Source: an uncultured Phocaeicola sp. (GTDB taxonomy: Bacteria; Bacteroidota; Bacteroidia; Bacteroidales; Bacteroidaceae). Taken from it: a stretch of 64,000 bases of DNA. Below the pieces are notes generated by a model that searched no databases, had not been told where the DNA came from, and worked only from the letters and a program-made list of their open reading frames with translations. The DNA lies in assembly GCA_944319745.1 (NCBI GenBank), contig CALUET010000009.1:1-64000 (forward strand). The letters run 5' to 3'. Of this stretch, positions 16,754 to 25,989 are shown piece by piece. Each line of letters starts with the position of its first letter. Positions within the stretch are counted from its first letter, which is position 1. Position numbers and translations under genes: made by a program.

Positions 16754-17467
16754 TTATTCAAGACATTTTTTATATTCTTCTATTGTTTTCTTTAATCCCA
16801 AATACAAGGCATCGCATATCAATGCATGACCTATCGAAACCTCATCCAGTGCAGGAATATTCTCGTGAAAGAACCGCAAATTCTGCAAGCTCAGGTCGTG
16901 CCCGGCGTTTAATCCCAAGCCTAACTTGCGCACGATTTTCGCAGCTTCCACAAAAGGTGCGACCGCTTTCTCCGGATTTTCCGGATAAAGACTGGCATAA
17001 GGTTCCGTATACAATTCCACCCTGTCGGCCCCGGCCTTGGCTGCATACTCGAGCATCTCGGGTTCTGTCCCGACGAAGATCGAGGTACGAATACCTGCCC
17101 GACCAAATGTATCCATCAATTCGGAGAGGAAATCGAAATGCTGTTTCGTATTCCATCCGCTATTGGATGTAATTTGTTCAGGCGAATCGGGCACCAATGT
17201 TACCTGATGGGGCTTCACCTTTAATACCAAATCTATGAATTTTTCAGACGGATATCCCTCAATATTAAACTCGGTTCTCAGCATCGGCCGTAATTTATAT
17301 ACGTCCGCATAACGAATATGCCGCTCATCGGGACGCGGATGCACCGTTATGCCGTCGGCACCGAATGCCTCGCAATCCAACGCCACTTGGGCAACATCCG
17401 GCACATTCCCGCCACGTGCATTACGCAAAGTGGCAATCTTATTTATATTTACACTTAATTTAGTCAT
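16754..17467 (-). CDS. pdxJ: Pyridoxine 5'-phosphate synthase
   Basis: A 237-residue TIM-barrel enzyme that condenses 1-deoxyxylulose 5-phosphate with the product of PdxA to form pyridoxine 5'-phosphate (vitamin B6). Signatures: [46 protein letters not shown], and [13 protein letters not shown] near the C-terminus. It is the first gene of the operon leading to exbB-exbD-tonB and is transcribed from the divergent promoter region shared with nadK. Confidence 0.97.
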   Translation of the reverse strand: MTKLSVNINKIATLRNARGGNVPDVAQVALDCEAFGADGITVHPRPDERHIRYADVYKLRPMLRTEFNIEGYPSEKFIDLVLKVKPHQVTLVPDSPEQITSNSGWNTKQHFDFLSELMDTFGRAGIRTSIFVGTEPEMLEYAAKAGADRVELYTEPYASLYPENPEKAVAPFVEAAKIVRKLGLGLNAGHDLSLQNLRFFHENIPALDEVSIGHALICDALYLGLKKTIEEYKKCLE

Positions 17468-17480
17468 ATCGAAATATTCT

Positions 17481-17511
17481 TTATCTTTGCATCTACAAAG
17501 TGCAAAGATAA
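17481..17511. promoter_or_regulatory. Divergent back-to-back -7 elements in an inverted repeat (pdxJ / nadK)
   Basis: TTATCTTTGCA (17481-17491) and its inverted copy TGCAAAGATAA (17501-17511) are separated by 9 nt. Each arm is a TAnnTTTG -7 element: 17482-17489 reads towards nadK, 17503-17510 towards pdxJ. The two polymerase sites overlap, so the two transcripts likely compete. Neither has a clear -33 TTTG. Confidence 0.65.
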
Positions 17512-17572
17512 CAGGATTTACGGGATATACATCACGTAAAAGCTACAAAAGATTAATAAAAAGCTACAAGAG

Positions 17573-18457
17573 ATGCAACAATCCATGAAGTTCGCCATTT
17601 TCGGAAATACCTTTCAAGTTCACAAATCTGCCCATATTGCTCATCTGCTTGACATCTTGCATCGGAAGAATGCCCGAATTTGCATCATTGAAGAGTTTTA
17701 TCGTTTTTTGAAACAAAACAGCACAGCCGATTTAAATGGCGCTGAAATCATAAACGAAAATAGCTTTTCGGCAGACATGGCTTTGAGCATCGGTGGCGAT
17801 GGGACCTTCCTTAAAACGGCAAGTTATATCGGGGATAAGAACATTCCAATACTGGGAATCAATACAGGGAGGCTGGGCTTTTTGGCAGACATTTCTCCCG
17901 ATGAAATGGAAGATGCTTTTGATGAGATTTATCGCGGCCATTATTTAAGCGAACCGCGCAGCGTATTGCACCTGGAAAGTATCGGCAATCCGTTGAAAGG
18001 ATACCCGTACGGACTAAATGAGATCGCCATCTTAAAACGTGACAGTTCCTCGATGATTACCATTCATGCCAGCGTAAACGGAGAATTGCTTTGTTCTTAT
18101 CAGGCAGACGGCCTGATCATTTCCACACCGACCGGCTCGACCGGATATTCTCTCAGCGTGGGAGGTCCGATACTGGCGCCGCAAAGTGGAACAATCAGCC
18201 TGACGGCTGTCGCACCTCACAGCCTGAATGCACGTCCCATCGTGCTGCGTGATGACTGGGAGATCACGTTGAATGTGGAAAGCCGCAACCACAATTTTTT
18301 AGTTGCCGTAGACGGACGGAGTGAAACATGCAGTGAAAAGACCAAACTGATCATCCGCCGTGCCGATTACTCTATCTATATCGTTAAGCAATTCCGCCAT
18401 TCTTATTTCAACACCTTGCGGAACAAAATGATGTGGGGGGCCGACAACCGTATCTAA
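17573..18457 (+). CDS. nadK: NAD kinase
   Basis: A 294-residue enzyme that phosphorylates NAD to NADP. The signature [12 protein letters not shown] (near residues 73-84) is followed by [14 protein letters not shown], and the NAD-binding loop [11 protein letters not shown] is near 190-200 with a nearby [10 protein letters not shown] second in-frame ATG at 17585 ([10 protein letters not shown]) is an equally good start. It is single and divergent from pdxJ. Confidence 0.96.
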   Translation: MQQSMKFAIFGNTFQVHKSAHIAHLLDILHRKNARICIIEEFYRFLKQNSTADLNGAEIINENSFSADMALSIGGDGTFLKTASYIGDKNIPILGINTGRLGFLADISPDEMEDAFDEIYRGHYLSEPRSVLHLESIGNPLKGYPYGLNEIAILKRDSSSMITIHASVNGELLCSYQADGLIISTPTGSTGYSLSVGGPILAPQSGTISLTAVAPHSLNARPIVLRDDWEITLNVESRNHNFLVAVDGRSETCSEKTKLIIRRADYSIYIVKQFRHSYFNTLRNKMMWGADNRI

Positions 18458-18506
18458 ACATCCCGTTCTTTCCCTGAAAACGCCGGCTTGTCCTTACAGA
18501 AACATC

Positions 18507-19799
18507 TCAAAAATTTTCAGACAAGCTGCCCAGTTTCATGGAATTCGAGCCCTTTATCAAGATAACATATCCTTCCGGTTTGTCCGACCGAAGGGCAACT
18601 GCTGCATCATCCGTAGCGGCATACCACTCAAAGCCATTACGCACTTTCCCAAATTCCTCTCCAATCAGCATCACCCGGTCGAAAGCGTATTCCTTCAGCA
18701 GTTCCACGACTTTCCGATGTTCTTCCCGACTGGCCGCACCCAACTCTTTCATGTCTCCCAAAACAACCATCTTCGGACCGCCCGACATATCCCGGAAATT
18801 TTCCAAAGCAGCCCGCATGCTGCTCGGATTTGCGTTGTAAGCATCCACAATCAAACGGTTTCTTTCTGTCTGAACGAGCTGAGATCTGTTATTGCGGGGC
18901 TCGTAATTTTCCAAAGCATGACAGATCTTTTCATCCGCCACGCCGAAATAACGTCCGAAAGCCACTGCGGCCAACAGGTTATCCAAATTATATTTCCCAA
19001 TGAGATGTGTCCTTACTTCGTGAGATGCGCCGCCGCTCTTCCAACGAAACGTAACAAACGGTGTGCATGAAAGCAGTTGCCCGCTGACATAAAGATGGTC
19101 GTCCGTTCCATAACGGATGCAATCAAGTCCTTCGGAAATAGCGTTCAAATAAGGATTTTCATTATGGATGAATATCTTCGAGTGGCTTTTCTTCCGCAAA
19201 AAATCATACAATTCCCCCTTCGTCTTTATGACGCCTTCAAACGAACCGAAGCCCTCAAGATGAGCCTTTCCAACGTTTGTTATGATACCATAATCGGGTT
19301 CCGCGATTTCACATAACGCCGCAATTTCTCCGGGATGGCTGGCTCCCATTTCAACAACCGCCAGTTCTGTATCTTCTTTTATGCGCAACAATGTAAGAGG
19401 GACGCCGATATGGTTATTAAGATTTCCCTCTGTATATAACACATTATACTTTTCTTTCAGTACAGACGCTATCAGCTCTTTTGTAGTTGTCTTGCCGTTT
19501 GTCCCCGTTATTCCTATTACCGGTTTGGCAAGACGGCGGCGATGATAATTGGCTAACGCCTGCAGTGCCTTTAAACAATTGCCGACAAGCAATATCCTCC
19601 CATCACCTTCCTTTGCATAAACGTCCTCGTCTACCAAAGCATAACGGCATCCCCGTGCCAAAGCCTGCCGGGCAAACGCATTGCCGTCGAAATTCTTTCC
19701 CTTCAAAGCTATAAACAAAGCATCTTGTTTACAATCGCGCGTATCCGTAACGACAGAAGAACATTCTGTGAAATATCCATACAAAGTTGAAATATCCAT
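18507..19799 (-). CDS. murF: UDP-MurNAc-tripeptide--D-Ala-D-Ala ligase
   Basis: A 430-residue Mur ligase that adds D-Ala-D-Ala to the peptidoglycan precursor in the cytoplasm. The ATP loop ITGTNGKTTTKE lies near residues 96-107, with TEGNLNNHIGVPLTLL and EMGASHPGEI following; VDAYNANPSSMRAAL marks MurF rather than MurC/D/E. I chose the ATG at 19799 (MDISTLYGYF): the longer frame opens with TTG at 19838, upstream of the predicted -7 box at 19828-19835, so it cannot be on the mRNA. An ATG at 19811 is also possible. Confidence 0.95.
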   Translation of the reverse strand: MDISTLYGYFTECSSVVTDTRDCKQDALFIALKGKNFDGNAFARQALARGCRYALVDEDVYAKEGDGRILLVGNCLKALQALANYHRRRLAKPVIGITGTNGKTTTKELIASVLKEKYNVLYTEGNLNNHIGVPLTLLRIKEDTELAVVEMGASHPGEIAALCEIAEPDYGIITNVGKAHLEGFGSFEGVIKTKGELYDFLRKKSHSKIFIHNENPYLNAISEGLDCIRYGTDDHLYVSGQLLSCTPFVTFRWKSGGASHEVRTHLIGKYNLDNLLAAVAFGRYFGVADEKICHALENYEPRNNRSQLVQTERNRLIVDAYNANPSSMRAALENFRDMSGGPKMVVLGDMKELGAASREEHRKVVELLKEYAFDRVMLIGEEFGKVRNGFEWYAATDDAAVALRSDKPEGYVILIKGSNSMKLGSLSENF

Positions 19800-19827
19800 G
19801 CGAAAAGTCATAAAAAGAATAACCGGG

Positions 19828-19886
19828 CAAATATACAAGAAAAATATATCCTGAAGACAAAAAATGGATTATTATTCTTACTTTTG
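19828..19886. promoter_or_regulatory. Divergent murF / folP promoter region
   Basis: Minus-strand TATATTTG (19828-19835) serves murF. Plus-strand TACTTTTG (19879-19886) serves folP. The predicted start points fall about 11-23 nt before murF and about 20 nt before folP. Both elements rule out the longest reading frames of these genes. Confidence 0.6.
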
Positions 19887-19913
19887 CACGGTCAAGCGCA
19901 TATCAGACAAGCC

Positions 19914-20774
19914 ATGCATACAACATTCGCCAGGTACATAAACGTAAACGGACGGCTGATGGATCTGTCCGAGCCGCAAATAATGGGCATACTGAATGTC
20001 ACCCCCGACTCATTTTATGCCGACAGCCGTGCAAAAACAGAAGCAGCAATAGCCGAACGCACCCGCCAGATTGTGGAAGAAGGAGGCAGCATTATCGACA
20101 TAGGAGCGTGTTCCACACGTCCAAACGCTACACCCGTTCCACTCGAGGAAGAAATAAAACGACTGAAAAAAGGCCTGCAGATTATCCGGAAGGAGCTGCC
20201 GGACGTAACGGTTTCTGTCGACACGTTTCGCGCAGACGTGGCACGAATGTGCGTAGAAGAGTACGGAGTTGCAATAATCAATGACATATCTTCCGGAAGT
20301 ATGGACGCAGCCATGTTTCCTACTGTCGCATCATTGGGAGTACCTTATATCGTTATGCACATGCAAGGAACACCGCAAGACATGCAACACGCCCCGCATT
20401 ACGACAACGTCACTGCCGAGATTATTTATTATCTCTCCGAAAAAGTCAAGAAGCTTCGCGATTTGGGCGTCAAAGACATCATCATCGATCCGGGATTCGG
20501 CTTCGGAAAAACGTTGGAACACAACTACGAATTGATGAACCAACTGGACGAATTTGCCATATTCGGCCTGCCTTTACTGGTAGGGATCTCGAGAAAATCC
20601 ATGATTTACAAGTTGCTTGACGAAACGCCCGAGGATGCTTTAAACGGAACAACCGTATTAAATACCATTGCCTTGCTGAAAGGTGCAAACATTCTTCGCG
20701 TACATGATGTGAAAGCAGCGAAGGAGGTCGCACAGATTGTAACGGCAATGAAGCACACAACCGACAACAAATAA
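19914..20774 (+). CDS. folP: Dihydropteroate synthase
   Basis: A 286-residue TIM-barrel enzyme that joins p-aminobenzoate to dihydropterin pyrophosphate in folate synthesis; the target of sulfonamides. Signatures: MGILNVTPDSFY (near residue 23), IIDIGACSTRPNA, and IIDPGFGFGKT near 189-199. The frame extends to a TTG at 19884, but that triplet is part of the -7 element, so the ATG at 19914 (MHTTFARYINVNG) is the start. It lies 29 nt before cdaA, a common Bacteroidetes pair. Confidence 0.95.
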   Translation: MHTTFARYINVNGRLMDLSEPQIMGILNVTPDSFYADSRAKTEAAIAERTRQIVEEGGSIIDIGACSTRPNATPVPLEEEIKRLKKGLQIIRKELPDVTVSVDTFRADVARMCVEEYGVAIINDISSGSMDAAMFPTVASLGVPYIVMHMQGTPQDMQHAPHYDNVTAEIIYYLSEKVKKLRDLGVKDIIIDPGFGFGKTLEHNYELMNQLDEFAIFGLPLLVGISRKSMIYKLLDETPEDALNGTTVLNTIALLKGANILRVHDVKAAKEVAQIVTAMKHTTDNK

Positions 20775-20803
20775 CAAACAATACCTAATTTATTTACCCA
20801 ACA

Positions 20804-21601
20804 ATGCCCTTCGATATTAACATAATTGGCCTGAAAGATATCATAGATATTCTCTTGGTCGCTTTTCTTCTATATAAGATTTACAAACTGATGAAGTCAT
20901 CGGGCTCGATAAATGTCTTCATCGGCATCCTGGTGTTTATCGGCATCTGGATTATCGTATCGCAGGTGTTGCAAATGCGGCTGCTCGGCTCCATCTTCGA
21001 CAAACTGGTCAGTGTCGGCGTAATTGCCCTAATTATCTTATTTCAGGACGAGATCCGTCACTTCCTTCTTACGCTCGGTTCACGTTACCGCACGAACAGT
21101 TTATTCCGTTTCCTCAAGGGGAACAAGAACCAAAATACCCAAAAAGAAGAAATAATGCCGATAGTCATGGCCTGCCTCAACATGAGCAAAAAGAAAGTAG
21201 GTGCACTAATTGTAATAGAAAAGAACTTTCCTTTGGACGACATTGCCCGCACGGGTGACATCATCAACGCCGACATCAACCAACGCTTAATAGAGAATAT
21301 CTTCTTTAAAAACAGCCCCCTTCACGACGGAGCCATGATTATCAGCCATAAAAGAATTCGGGCTGCAGGTTGTATCCTGCCCGTCTCCCACAACCTGAAT
21401 ATCCCTAAAGAACTTGGTTTGCGCCATCGTGCCGCACTGGGAATCTCGCAAGAGACCGATGCCATTGCCATTATTGTTTCGGAAGAAACGGGAGGCATAT
21501 CCATAGCTTACAAGGGAGAATTCCATTTGAAGCTGAATGCCGAAGAACTGGAAAGCATGCTTACAAACGAAGGAAACTCAGCTCCAAATACAAAGCCCTA
21601 A
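20804..21601 (+). CDS. cdaA: Diadenylate cyclase CdaA (c-di-AMP synthase)
   Basis: A 265-residue membrane enzyme that makes the second messenger cyclic di-AMP. Three N-terminal helices (about residues 10-85; LKDIIDILLVAFLLYKIYKL first) precede the DAC domain, whose catalytic DGA motif (LHDGAMIISHKR) is near residue 175 and RHRAALG near 207. No YbbR-like regulator follows, unlike in Firmicutes. It is cotranscribed with folP. Its stop codon overlaps that of lrgB, which converges on it. Confidence 0.95.
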   Translation: MPFDINIIGLKDIIDILLVAFLLYKIYKLMKSSGSINVFIGILVFIGIWIIVSQVLQMRLLGSIFDKLVSVGVIALIILFQDEIRHFLLTLGSRYRTNSLFRFLKGNKNQNTQKEEIMPIVMACLNMSKKKVGALIVIEKNFPLDDIARTGDIINADINQRLIENIFFKNSPLHDGAMIISHKRIRAAGCILPVSHNLNIPKELGLRHRAALGISQETDAIAIIVSEETGGISIAYKGEFHLKLNAEELESMLTNEGNSAPNTKP

Positions 21602-22293
21602 AACAATCCCAGCCATCTTAGTATCGTAGGAGACAACAAAGCCGTAAGAATGCCGTTTAATGTCAGCCCAAGACTGGCATAAGCTCCGTATTTTCCACTC
21701 ACTTCCATGGCGCGTGATGTTCCGACGGCGTGCGTAGCCGTTCCCATAGACAGGCCCTGAGCTATCGGACTCCCTACATGACCTACCTGTAACACCCTGA
21801 AGCCACAGATCGCACCAAACAGTCCTACAACAATTACAACGGCAGCTGTCAGCGAAGGAATGCCGCCCACCGCATAAGATACTTCCATCGCAATCGGAGT
21901 TGTAACCGATTTTGGAGCCAAAGACATTACCACTTCCGGGGAAGCGCCCAACAACTTTGCGATAATTGTTACCGAAACAAGACCGACAACACACCCGGCA
22001 AGTTGGGAAACAATGATGGGAAGCAATTGTTTCTTTATCATGCGCAACTGCAAATACAACGGAACTCCCAAGGCAACCACCGCAGGTTTCAACCAAAACT
22101 CCACCAACGATCCGGCTTCATTGTAGGTCTCGTAAGAAACTCCCGACAACTGAAGAAAACAAATCAGCAGGGCTATTGCCAAAAGGATCGGGTTCAACAG
22201 TACCCATCCTGTCTTTTTTTGTAGCAATTTAGAGAGAAAAAACGCGCCGAACGTAACGGCCAACAAAAAAAACTTATTTGTGAAAAATTCCAT
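21598..22293 (-). CDS. lrgB: LrgB-family membrane protein
   Basis: A 231-residue protein with about six to seven TM helices. Signatures: FWLKPAVVALGVPLYLQL near residues 66-83, SLAPKSVTTPIAMEVS near 123, and GTATHAVGTSRAMEV near 180. LrgAB/CidAB proteins were described as holin-like modulators and more recently as metabolite exporters; the substrate is unknown here. It overlaps lrgA by 20 nt, and its stop overlaps the cdaA stop (convergent). Confidence 0.92.
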   Translation of the reverse strand: MEFFTNKFFLLAVTFGAFFLSKLLQKKTGWVLLNPILLAIALLICFLQLSGVSYETYNEAGSLVEFWLKPAVVALGVPLYLQLRMIKKQLLPIIVSQLAGCVVGLVSVTIIAKLLGASPEVVMSLAPKSVTTPIAMEVSYAVGGIPSLTAAVVIVVGLFGAICGFRVLQVGHVGSPIAQGLSMGTATHAVGTSRAMEVSGKYGAYASLGLTLNGILTALLSPTILRWLGLF

Positions 22294-22624
22294 ACTTCCG
22301 CACCAATTGATGAACCCAACCCGTTACTACCAATACCAACACCGTACTAACCAATGTAGCTATCACAATCGGCCAGAACTGAGCTGCAATAATATCGAAA
22401 TAAAGCATGAGAGCCACTCCCGAAGGGACGAAGAAAAATCCCAAATTTGCCACGAGGAAATCGGACAAACCCTGCACCCATTCCAGCTTAACCCAGCCTA
22501 ATTTCAGAAAAAGCGTGAGAAGCAACATCCCGATAATGCTGGAAGGCAACTTAATGCCTGTCAAATAAACAATCAATTCCCCTAACGCCAAACAACCAAA
22601 GAGGATAAAACACTGACGAATCAT
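22274..22624 (-). CDS. lrgA: LrgA/CidA-family membrane protein
   Basis: A 116-residue protein with four TM helices. The family motif LPSSIIGMLLLTLFLKLG lies at about residues 26-43, and FLVANLGFFFVPSGVALM near 60. It forms a unit with LrgB, whose gene begins within its last 20 nt. The upstream -7 element TAACTTTG (22653-22660, minus) places the start about 20-25 nt upstream of the ATG. Confidence 0.92.
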   Translation of the reverse strand: MIRQCFILFGCLALGELIVYLTGIKLPSSIIGMLLLTLFLKLGWVKLEWVQGLSDFLVANLGFFFVPSGVALMLYFDIIAAQFWPIVIATLVSTVLVLVVTGWVHQLVRKYGIFHK

Positions 22625-22652
22625 TGCTGTAAAATTATCTTGAAAACGCCGG

Positions 22653-22660
22653 CAAAGTTA
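22653..22660 (-). promoter_or_regulatory. -7 element for lrgAB
   Basis: TAACTTTG on the minus strand, about 30 nt before the lrgA ATG. No clear -33 TTTG at the usual distance. Confidence 0.5.
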
Positions 22661-22786
22661 TATATTCATCGGGACAATTTGCATAAAAGAATGCTTTCTT
22701 CTTTATAGTTTTTCCCATTCTTCGTTTTTTAGAATCTTTATGTTCAAAAAAAAACGCTTTTGCAAACCTGATATTACAAAAATACA

Positions 22787-22794
22787 TACCTTTG
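22787..22794 (+). promoter_or_regulatory. -7 element for pta-ackA
   Basis: TACCTTTG, a perfect TAnnTTTG match, gives a leader of about 33 nt before pta. A TTTG at 22759-22762 is present but 24 nt away, longer than the usual 19-20. Confidence 0.6.
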
Positions 22795-22833
22795 CAAAAG
22801 TAACGACGAACAATACAAAAATTCTATATAGCC

Positions 22834-23844
22834 ATGGATTTAATTACTGAAATCATTGAACGCGCAAAAGCAAACAAGCAGCGCATCGTATTGCCGGAAG
22901 GGACAGAAGAACGTACTCTTAAAGCTGCAAATCTGGTACTCACCGAGGAAATCGCCGACCTTATCTTATTGGGGAACCCCGAAGAAATTAAAAATCTTGC
23001 CAAAGATTGGGGCTTAGGAAACATTCATAAAGCGACAATCATCGATCCCAACAACAATCCGAAACAGGAAGAATATGCACAACTTCTGTATGAATTGCGT
23101 AAAAAGAAAGGCATGACCATCGAAGAAGCCCGCAAACTTGTTTTGAATCCGTTGTATTTAGGTTGCCTGATCATCAAATCGGGTGATGCCGACGGCCAGC
23201 TTGCTGGTGCACGAAACACGACAGGAGATGTTCTGCGCCCCGCATTGCAGATTATCAAAACCGCCCCGGGCATTACATGTGTATCGGGAGCAATGCTAAT
23301 GCTCACCCACGCCCCCGAATGCGGAGACAACGGCATTCTTGTCATGGGAGACGTAGCTGTTACCCCGGTTCCCGACGCAAATCAGTTGGCACAAATCGCC
23401 ATCTGCACAGCAAGAACGGCAAAAGCTGTTGCAGGGCTCTCGCCGCGTGTTGCAATGTTAAGCTTCTCTACAAAAGGTTCGGCCAAACATGAAGTGGTAG
23501 ACAAGGTGGTAGAAGCACTGAAAATTGCCAAGGAAATGGATCCCGAATTGAAAATAGATGGCGAATTGCAGGCCGATGCTGCACTTGTTCCCCGCATTGC
23601 AGCGGGAAAAGCTCCCGGTTCGGAGATTGCAGGAAGAGCCAATGTTTTGGTAGTTCCCAGCCTTGAGGTAGGAAATATTTCCTACAAACTGGTAGAACGC
23701 TTAGGACACGCCACGGCAATCGGGCCTATCTTACAAGGTATTGCACGCCCTGTGAACGACCTTTCACGCGGATGCAGCGTAGATGATGTCTACAAGATGA
23801 TTGCCATCACTGCCAATCAAGCCATCTCTGCAAAAGGAGAATAA
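22834..23844 (+). CDS. pta: Phosphate acetyltransferase
   Basis: A 336-residue short-form enzyme that converts acetyl-CoA and phosphate to acetyl phosphate and CoA. Signatures: IVLPEGTEERTLKAA (residues 19-33), DGQLAGARNTTGDVLRP near 120-140, and SFSTKGSAKHEVVDKV near 205. It lacks the N-terminal DRTGG regulatory domain of long Pta proteins. With ackA (57 nt downstream) it makes ATP and acetate, a main fermentation route in Bacteroidales. Confidence 0.97.
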   Translation: MDLITEIIERAKANKQRIVLPEGTEERTLKAANLVLTEEIADLILLGNPEEIKNLAKDWGLGNIHKATIIDPNNNPKQEEYAQLLYELRKKKGMTIEEARKLVLNPLYLGCLIIKSGDADGQLAGARNTTGDVLRPALQIIKTAPGITCVSGAMLMLTHAPECGDNGILVMGDVAVTPVPDANQLAQIAICTARTAKAVAGLSPRVAMLSFSTKGSAKHEVVDKVVEALKIAKEMDPELKIDGELQADAALVPRIAAGKAPGSEIAGRANVLVVPSLEVGNISYKLVERLGHATAIGPILQGIARPVNDLSRGCSVDDVYKMIAITANQAISAKGE

Positions 23845-23901
23845 CCCTTGTACAACAAAACATATTTAAGAAACAAACGAATTATTTATACCAAATTTCA
23901 C

Positions 23902-25104
23902 ATGAAAATATTAGTACTCAACTGCGGAAGTTCATCGATCAAATACAAACTGTTCGATATGACAACCAAAGAAGTCGTAACACAGGGCGGCATCGAGAAA
24001 ATCGGATTACCCGATTCTTTCTTGAAACTTACCCTACCGAACGGAGAAAAGAAAATCATAGAAAAGAGCATACAAGAGCATACAAGCGGTGTACAATTTA
24101 TATTCGATACACTAACCGACGCGACATACGGATCGGTTAAATCGCTAAATGAGATTGAAGCAGTGGGACATCGTGTGTTACACGGCGGCACAAAGTTCAG
24201 CGGTTCCGTCCTGATTACCGACGATGTAATTGCGGCCGTAGAAGAATATTGTGACTTGGGCCCGCTACACAATCCCGCCAACCTGAAAGGAATTTATGCA
24301 GTACAAAAGTTATTGCCCTCGGTCCCTCAGGTTGCCGTATTCGACACGGCATTCCATCAAACGATGCCGGAGCACGCATACCTCTACGCCATTCCGTACG
24401 AATATTACGAAAAATACGGAATACGCCGCTATGGTTTTCACGGAACGTCGCACCGCTATGTATCAAAACGCGTATGCGAATTTCTGAACATACCCGTTGA
24501 AGGCTCAAGAATCATTACGTGTCACATCGGGAACGGCGGTTCCATTACTGCCGTAAAAGACGGGAAAAGCATCGACACAAGCATGGGATTGACTCCGTTG
24601 GAGGGATTGATGATGGGAACGCGCAGCGGAGATATTGACGGAGGCGCAATTCTTTACATCATGAAAAAGGAAGGTCTGACTCCGGATGAGATGTCGAATC
24701 TCTTAAACAAAAAGAGTGGTGTTCTCGGAATGTTCCATCGTTCGAGCGACATGCGTGAATTGGAAGACGCCGTGGCTCACGGAGAAAAAGAAGCCATCCG
24801 CACGGAAAAGATGTATTTCTACCGCATCACCAAATACATCGGCGCATATGCTGCAGCAATGGGAGGGGTAGATGTTATCTTGTTTACCGGGGGAGTTGGA
24901 GAAAACCAATCCACCGCACGTGCCGCAGTATGCCAACCTTTGGAATTCCTCGGCGTAAAAATCGATCCCGAGAGAAACAAAGTTCGCGGCAAAGAAGCGA
25001 TTATTTCCACAGACGATTCCAAGGTGAAAGTTGTAGTTATTCCCACCGATGAGGAACTGATGATTGCAACCGACACAATGAATATCCTGAAAAACTTGAA
25101 ATAA
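23902..25104 (+). CDS. ackA: Acetate kinase
   Basis: A 400-residue ASKHA-family kinase that converts acetyl phosphate and ADP to acetate and ATP. It opens MKILVLNCGSSSIKYKLF (signature 1) and has VFDTAFHQTMPEHAYLYA, YGFHGTSHRYVS with the catalytic-site histidine, and a C-terminal DVILFTGGVGENQ. The frame can be extended to a TTG at 23848 directly after pta, but the conserved start is the ATG at 23902. Confidence 0.97.
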   Translation: MKILVLNCGSSSIKYKLFDMTTKEVVTQGGIEKIGLPDSFLKLTLPNGEKKIIEKSIQEHTSGVQFIFDTLTDATYGSVKSLNEIEAVGHRVLHGGTKFSGSVLITDDVIAAVEEYCDLGPLHNPANLKGIYAVQKLLPSVPQVAVFDTAFHQTMPEHAYLYAIPYEYYEKYGIRRYGFHGTSHRYVSKRVCEFLNIPVEGSRIITCHIGNGGSITAVKDGKSIDTSMGLTPLEGLMMGTRSGDIDGGAILYIMKKEGLTPDEMSNLLNKKSGVLGMFHRSSDMRELEDAVAHGEKEAIRTEKMYFYRITKYIGAYAAAMGGVDVILFTGGVGENQSTARAAVCQPLEFLGVKIDPERNKVRGKEAIISTDDSKVKVVVIPTDEELMIATDTMNILKNLK

Positions 25105-25121
25105 CATCAAGTTCATCCGAC

Positions 25122-25163
25122 AAAAATCCCGGCAGCTCCCACTCGGAAGTTGCCGGGATTTTT
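25122..25163 (+). terminator. Terminator of pta-ackA
   Basis: The sequence AAAAATCCCGGCAGCT pairs with AAGTTGCCGGGATTTTT across a short loop, with a final T-run, 18 nt after ackA. The symmetrical A/T flanks let it act on both strands, so it may also end the lpxH operon that converges on it. Confidence 0.88.
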
Positions 25164-25189
25164 AGTATAACCCTGCCGCCTTTATCGCA

Positions 25190-25960
25190 TCAGACCACAG
25201 TGTCACCTTCTATATATTGCTCCAAGAACATATTCTCACCATCGAAAACGGCATAAGAGAACTCGGTAATCCAATCGCCCAACACCATCAACCGTACGGT
25301 ACGACTCAACATCAGGTCAAGAACAATGTGGCGATGCCCGTAAATGAAATAATTGATATTCGGATGAGTCTTCAAATACTCTTTCGAAAAGCGCACCAAA
25401 GGTTCCTTATCTTCCCCCATGTAATCGGGCTCTTTCCCGTTTTCCCGCTTCAAACGACTGTGCTTTGCCCATTCCAAGCCGAGGTTAATACTCCAACGGG
25501 GATGCAGTGCCGAAAACAGACGCTGCAAGGTTTTACTGTGAAAGATGGCACGAAGCAACTTAAAACCTCGGTCGGGATCGCCCAATCCATCGCCATGCGA
25601 CAAGAAAAACTCTTTCCCGAATATCTCGGTAGTCAAAGGCTGACGATGAATAATTACGCCACATTCCTCCTCAAGGTAATCGCCGCACCATAAATCATGA
25701 TTGCCCGTAAAGAAATGAACTTCCACGCCCCTATCGGTCAACTCGGAGAGCTTCCCCAGAAAACGGGTAAATCCTTTCGGCACCACATACTTGAACTCAT
25801 ACCAGAAGTCGAACATGTCTCCCAACAGATAAACCGCTGATGCCTTATCTTTGATGCTGTCTAAAAAGTTAACAAGCCGGCGTTCTTGTGTACGTCTGTG
25901 CGCTATTGCCCGGGAACCCAGGTGTGCATCGGATAAAAAATATACGTTCTTCATCGCCAT
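25190..25960 (-). CDS. lpxH: UDP-2,3-diacylglucosamine diphosphatase
   Basis: A 256-residue metallophosphoesterase that cleaves UDP-2,3-diacylglucosamine to lipid X in lipid A synthesis at the inner membrane face. Metal-binding motifs: SDAHLG (D11, H13), GDMFDFW (D48), GNHD (N87, H88), LSHGDGLG, and YGHRH near residue 200. The ATG at 25960 or the one two codons later (25954) may be used. It follows the TlpA-like gene by 29 nt; lpxK, another lipid A gene, lies 6 kb away. Confidence 0.92.
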   Translation of the reverse strand: MAMKNVYFLSDAHLGSRAIAHRRTQERRLVNFLDSIKDKASAVYLLGDMFDFWYEFKYVVPKGFTRFLGKLSELTDRGVEVHFFTGNHDLWCGDYLEEECGVIIHRQPLTTEIFGKEFFLSHGDGLGDPDRGFKLLRAIFHSKTLQRLFSALHPRWSINLGLEWAKHSRLKRENGKEPDYMGEDKEPLVRFSKEYLKTHPNINYFIYGHRHIVLDLMLSRTVRLMVLGDWITEFSYAVFDGENMFLEQYIEGDTVV

Positions 25961-25989
25961 AACATAAGAATCTTATCGGAGATTAGCCT

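Noticed and set aside
17481..17511. Inverted repeat considered as a terminator
   Set aside because: It lies between divergent genes, has no T-run, and each arm is a -7 element.
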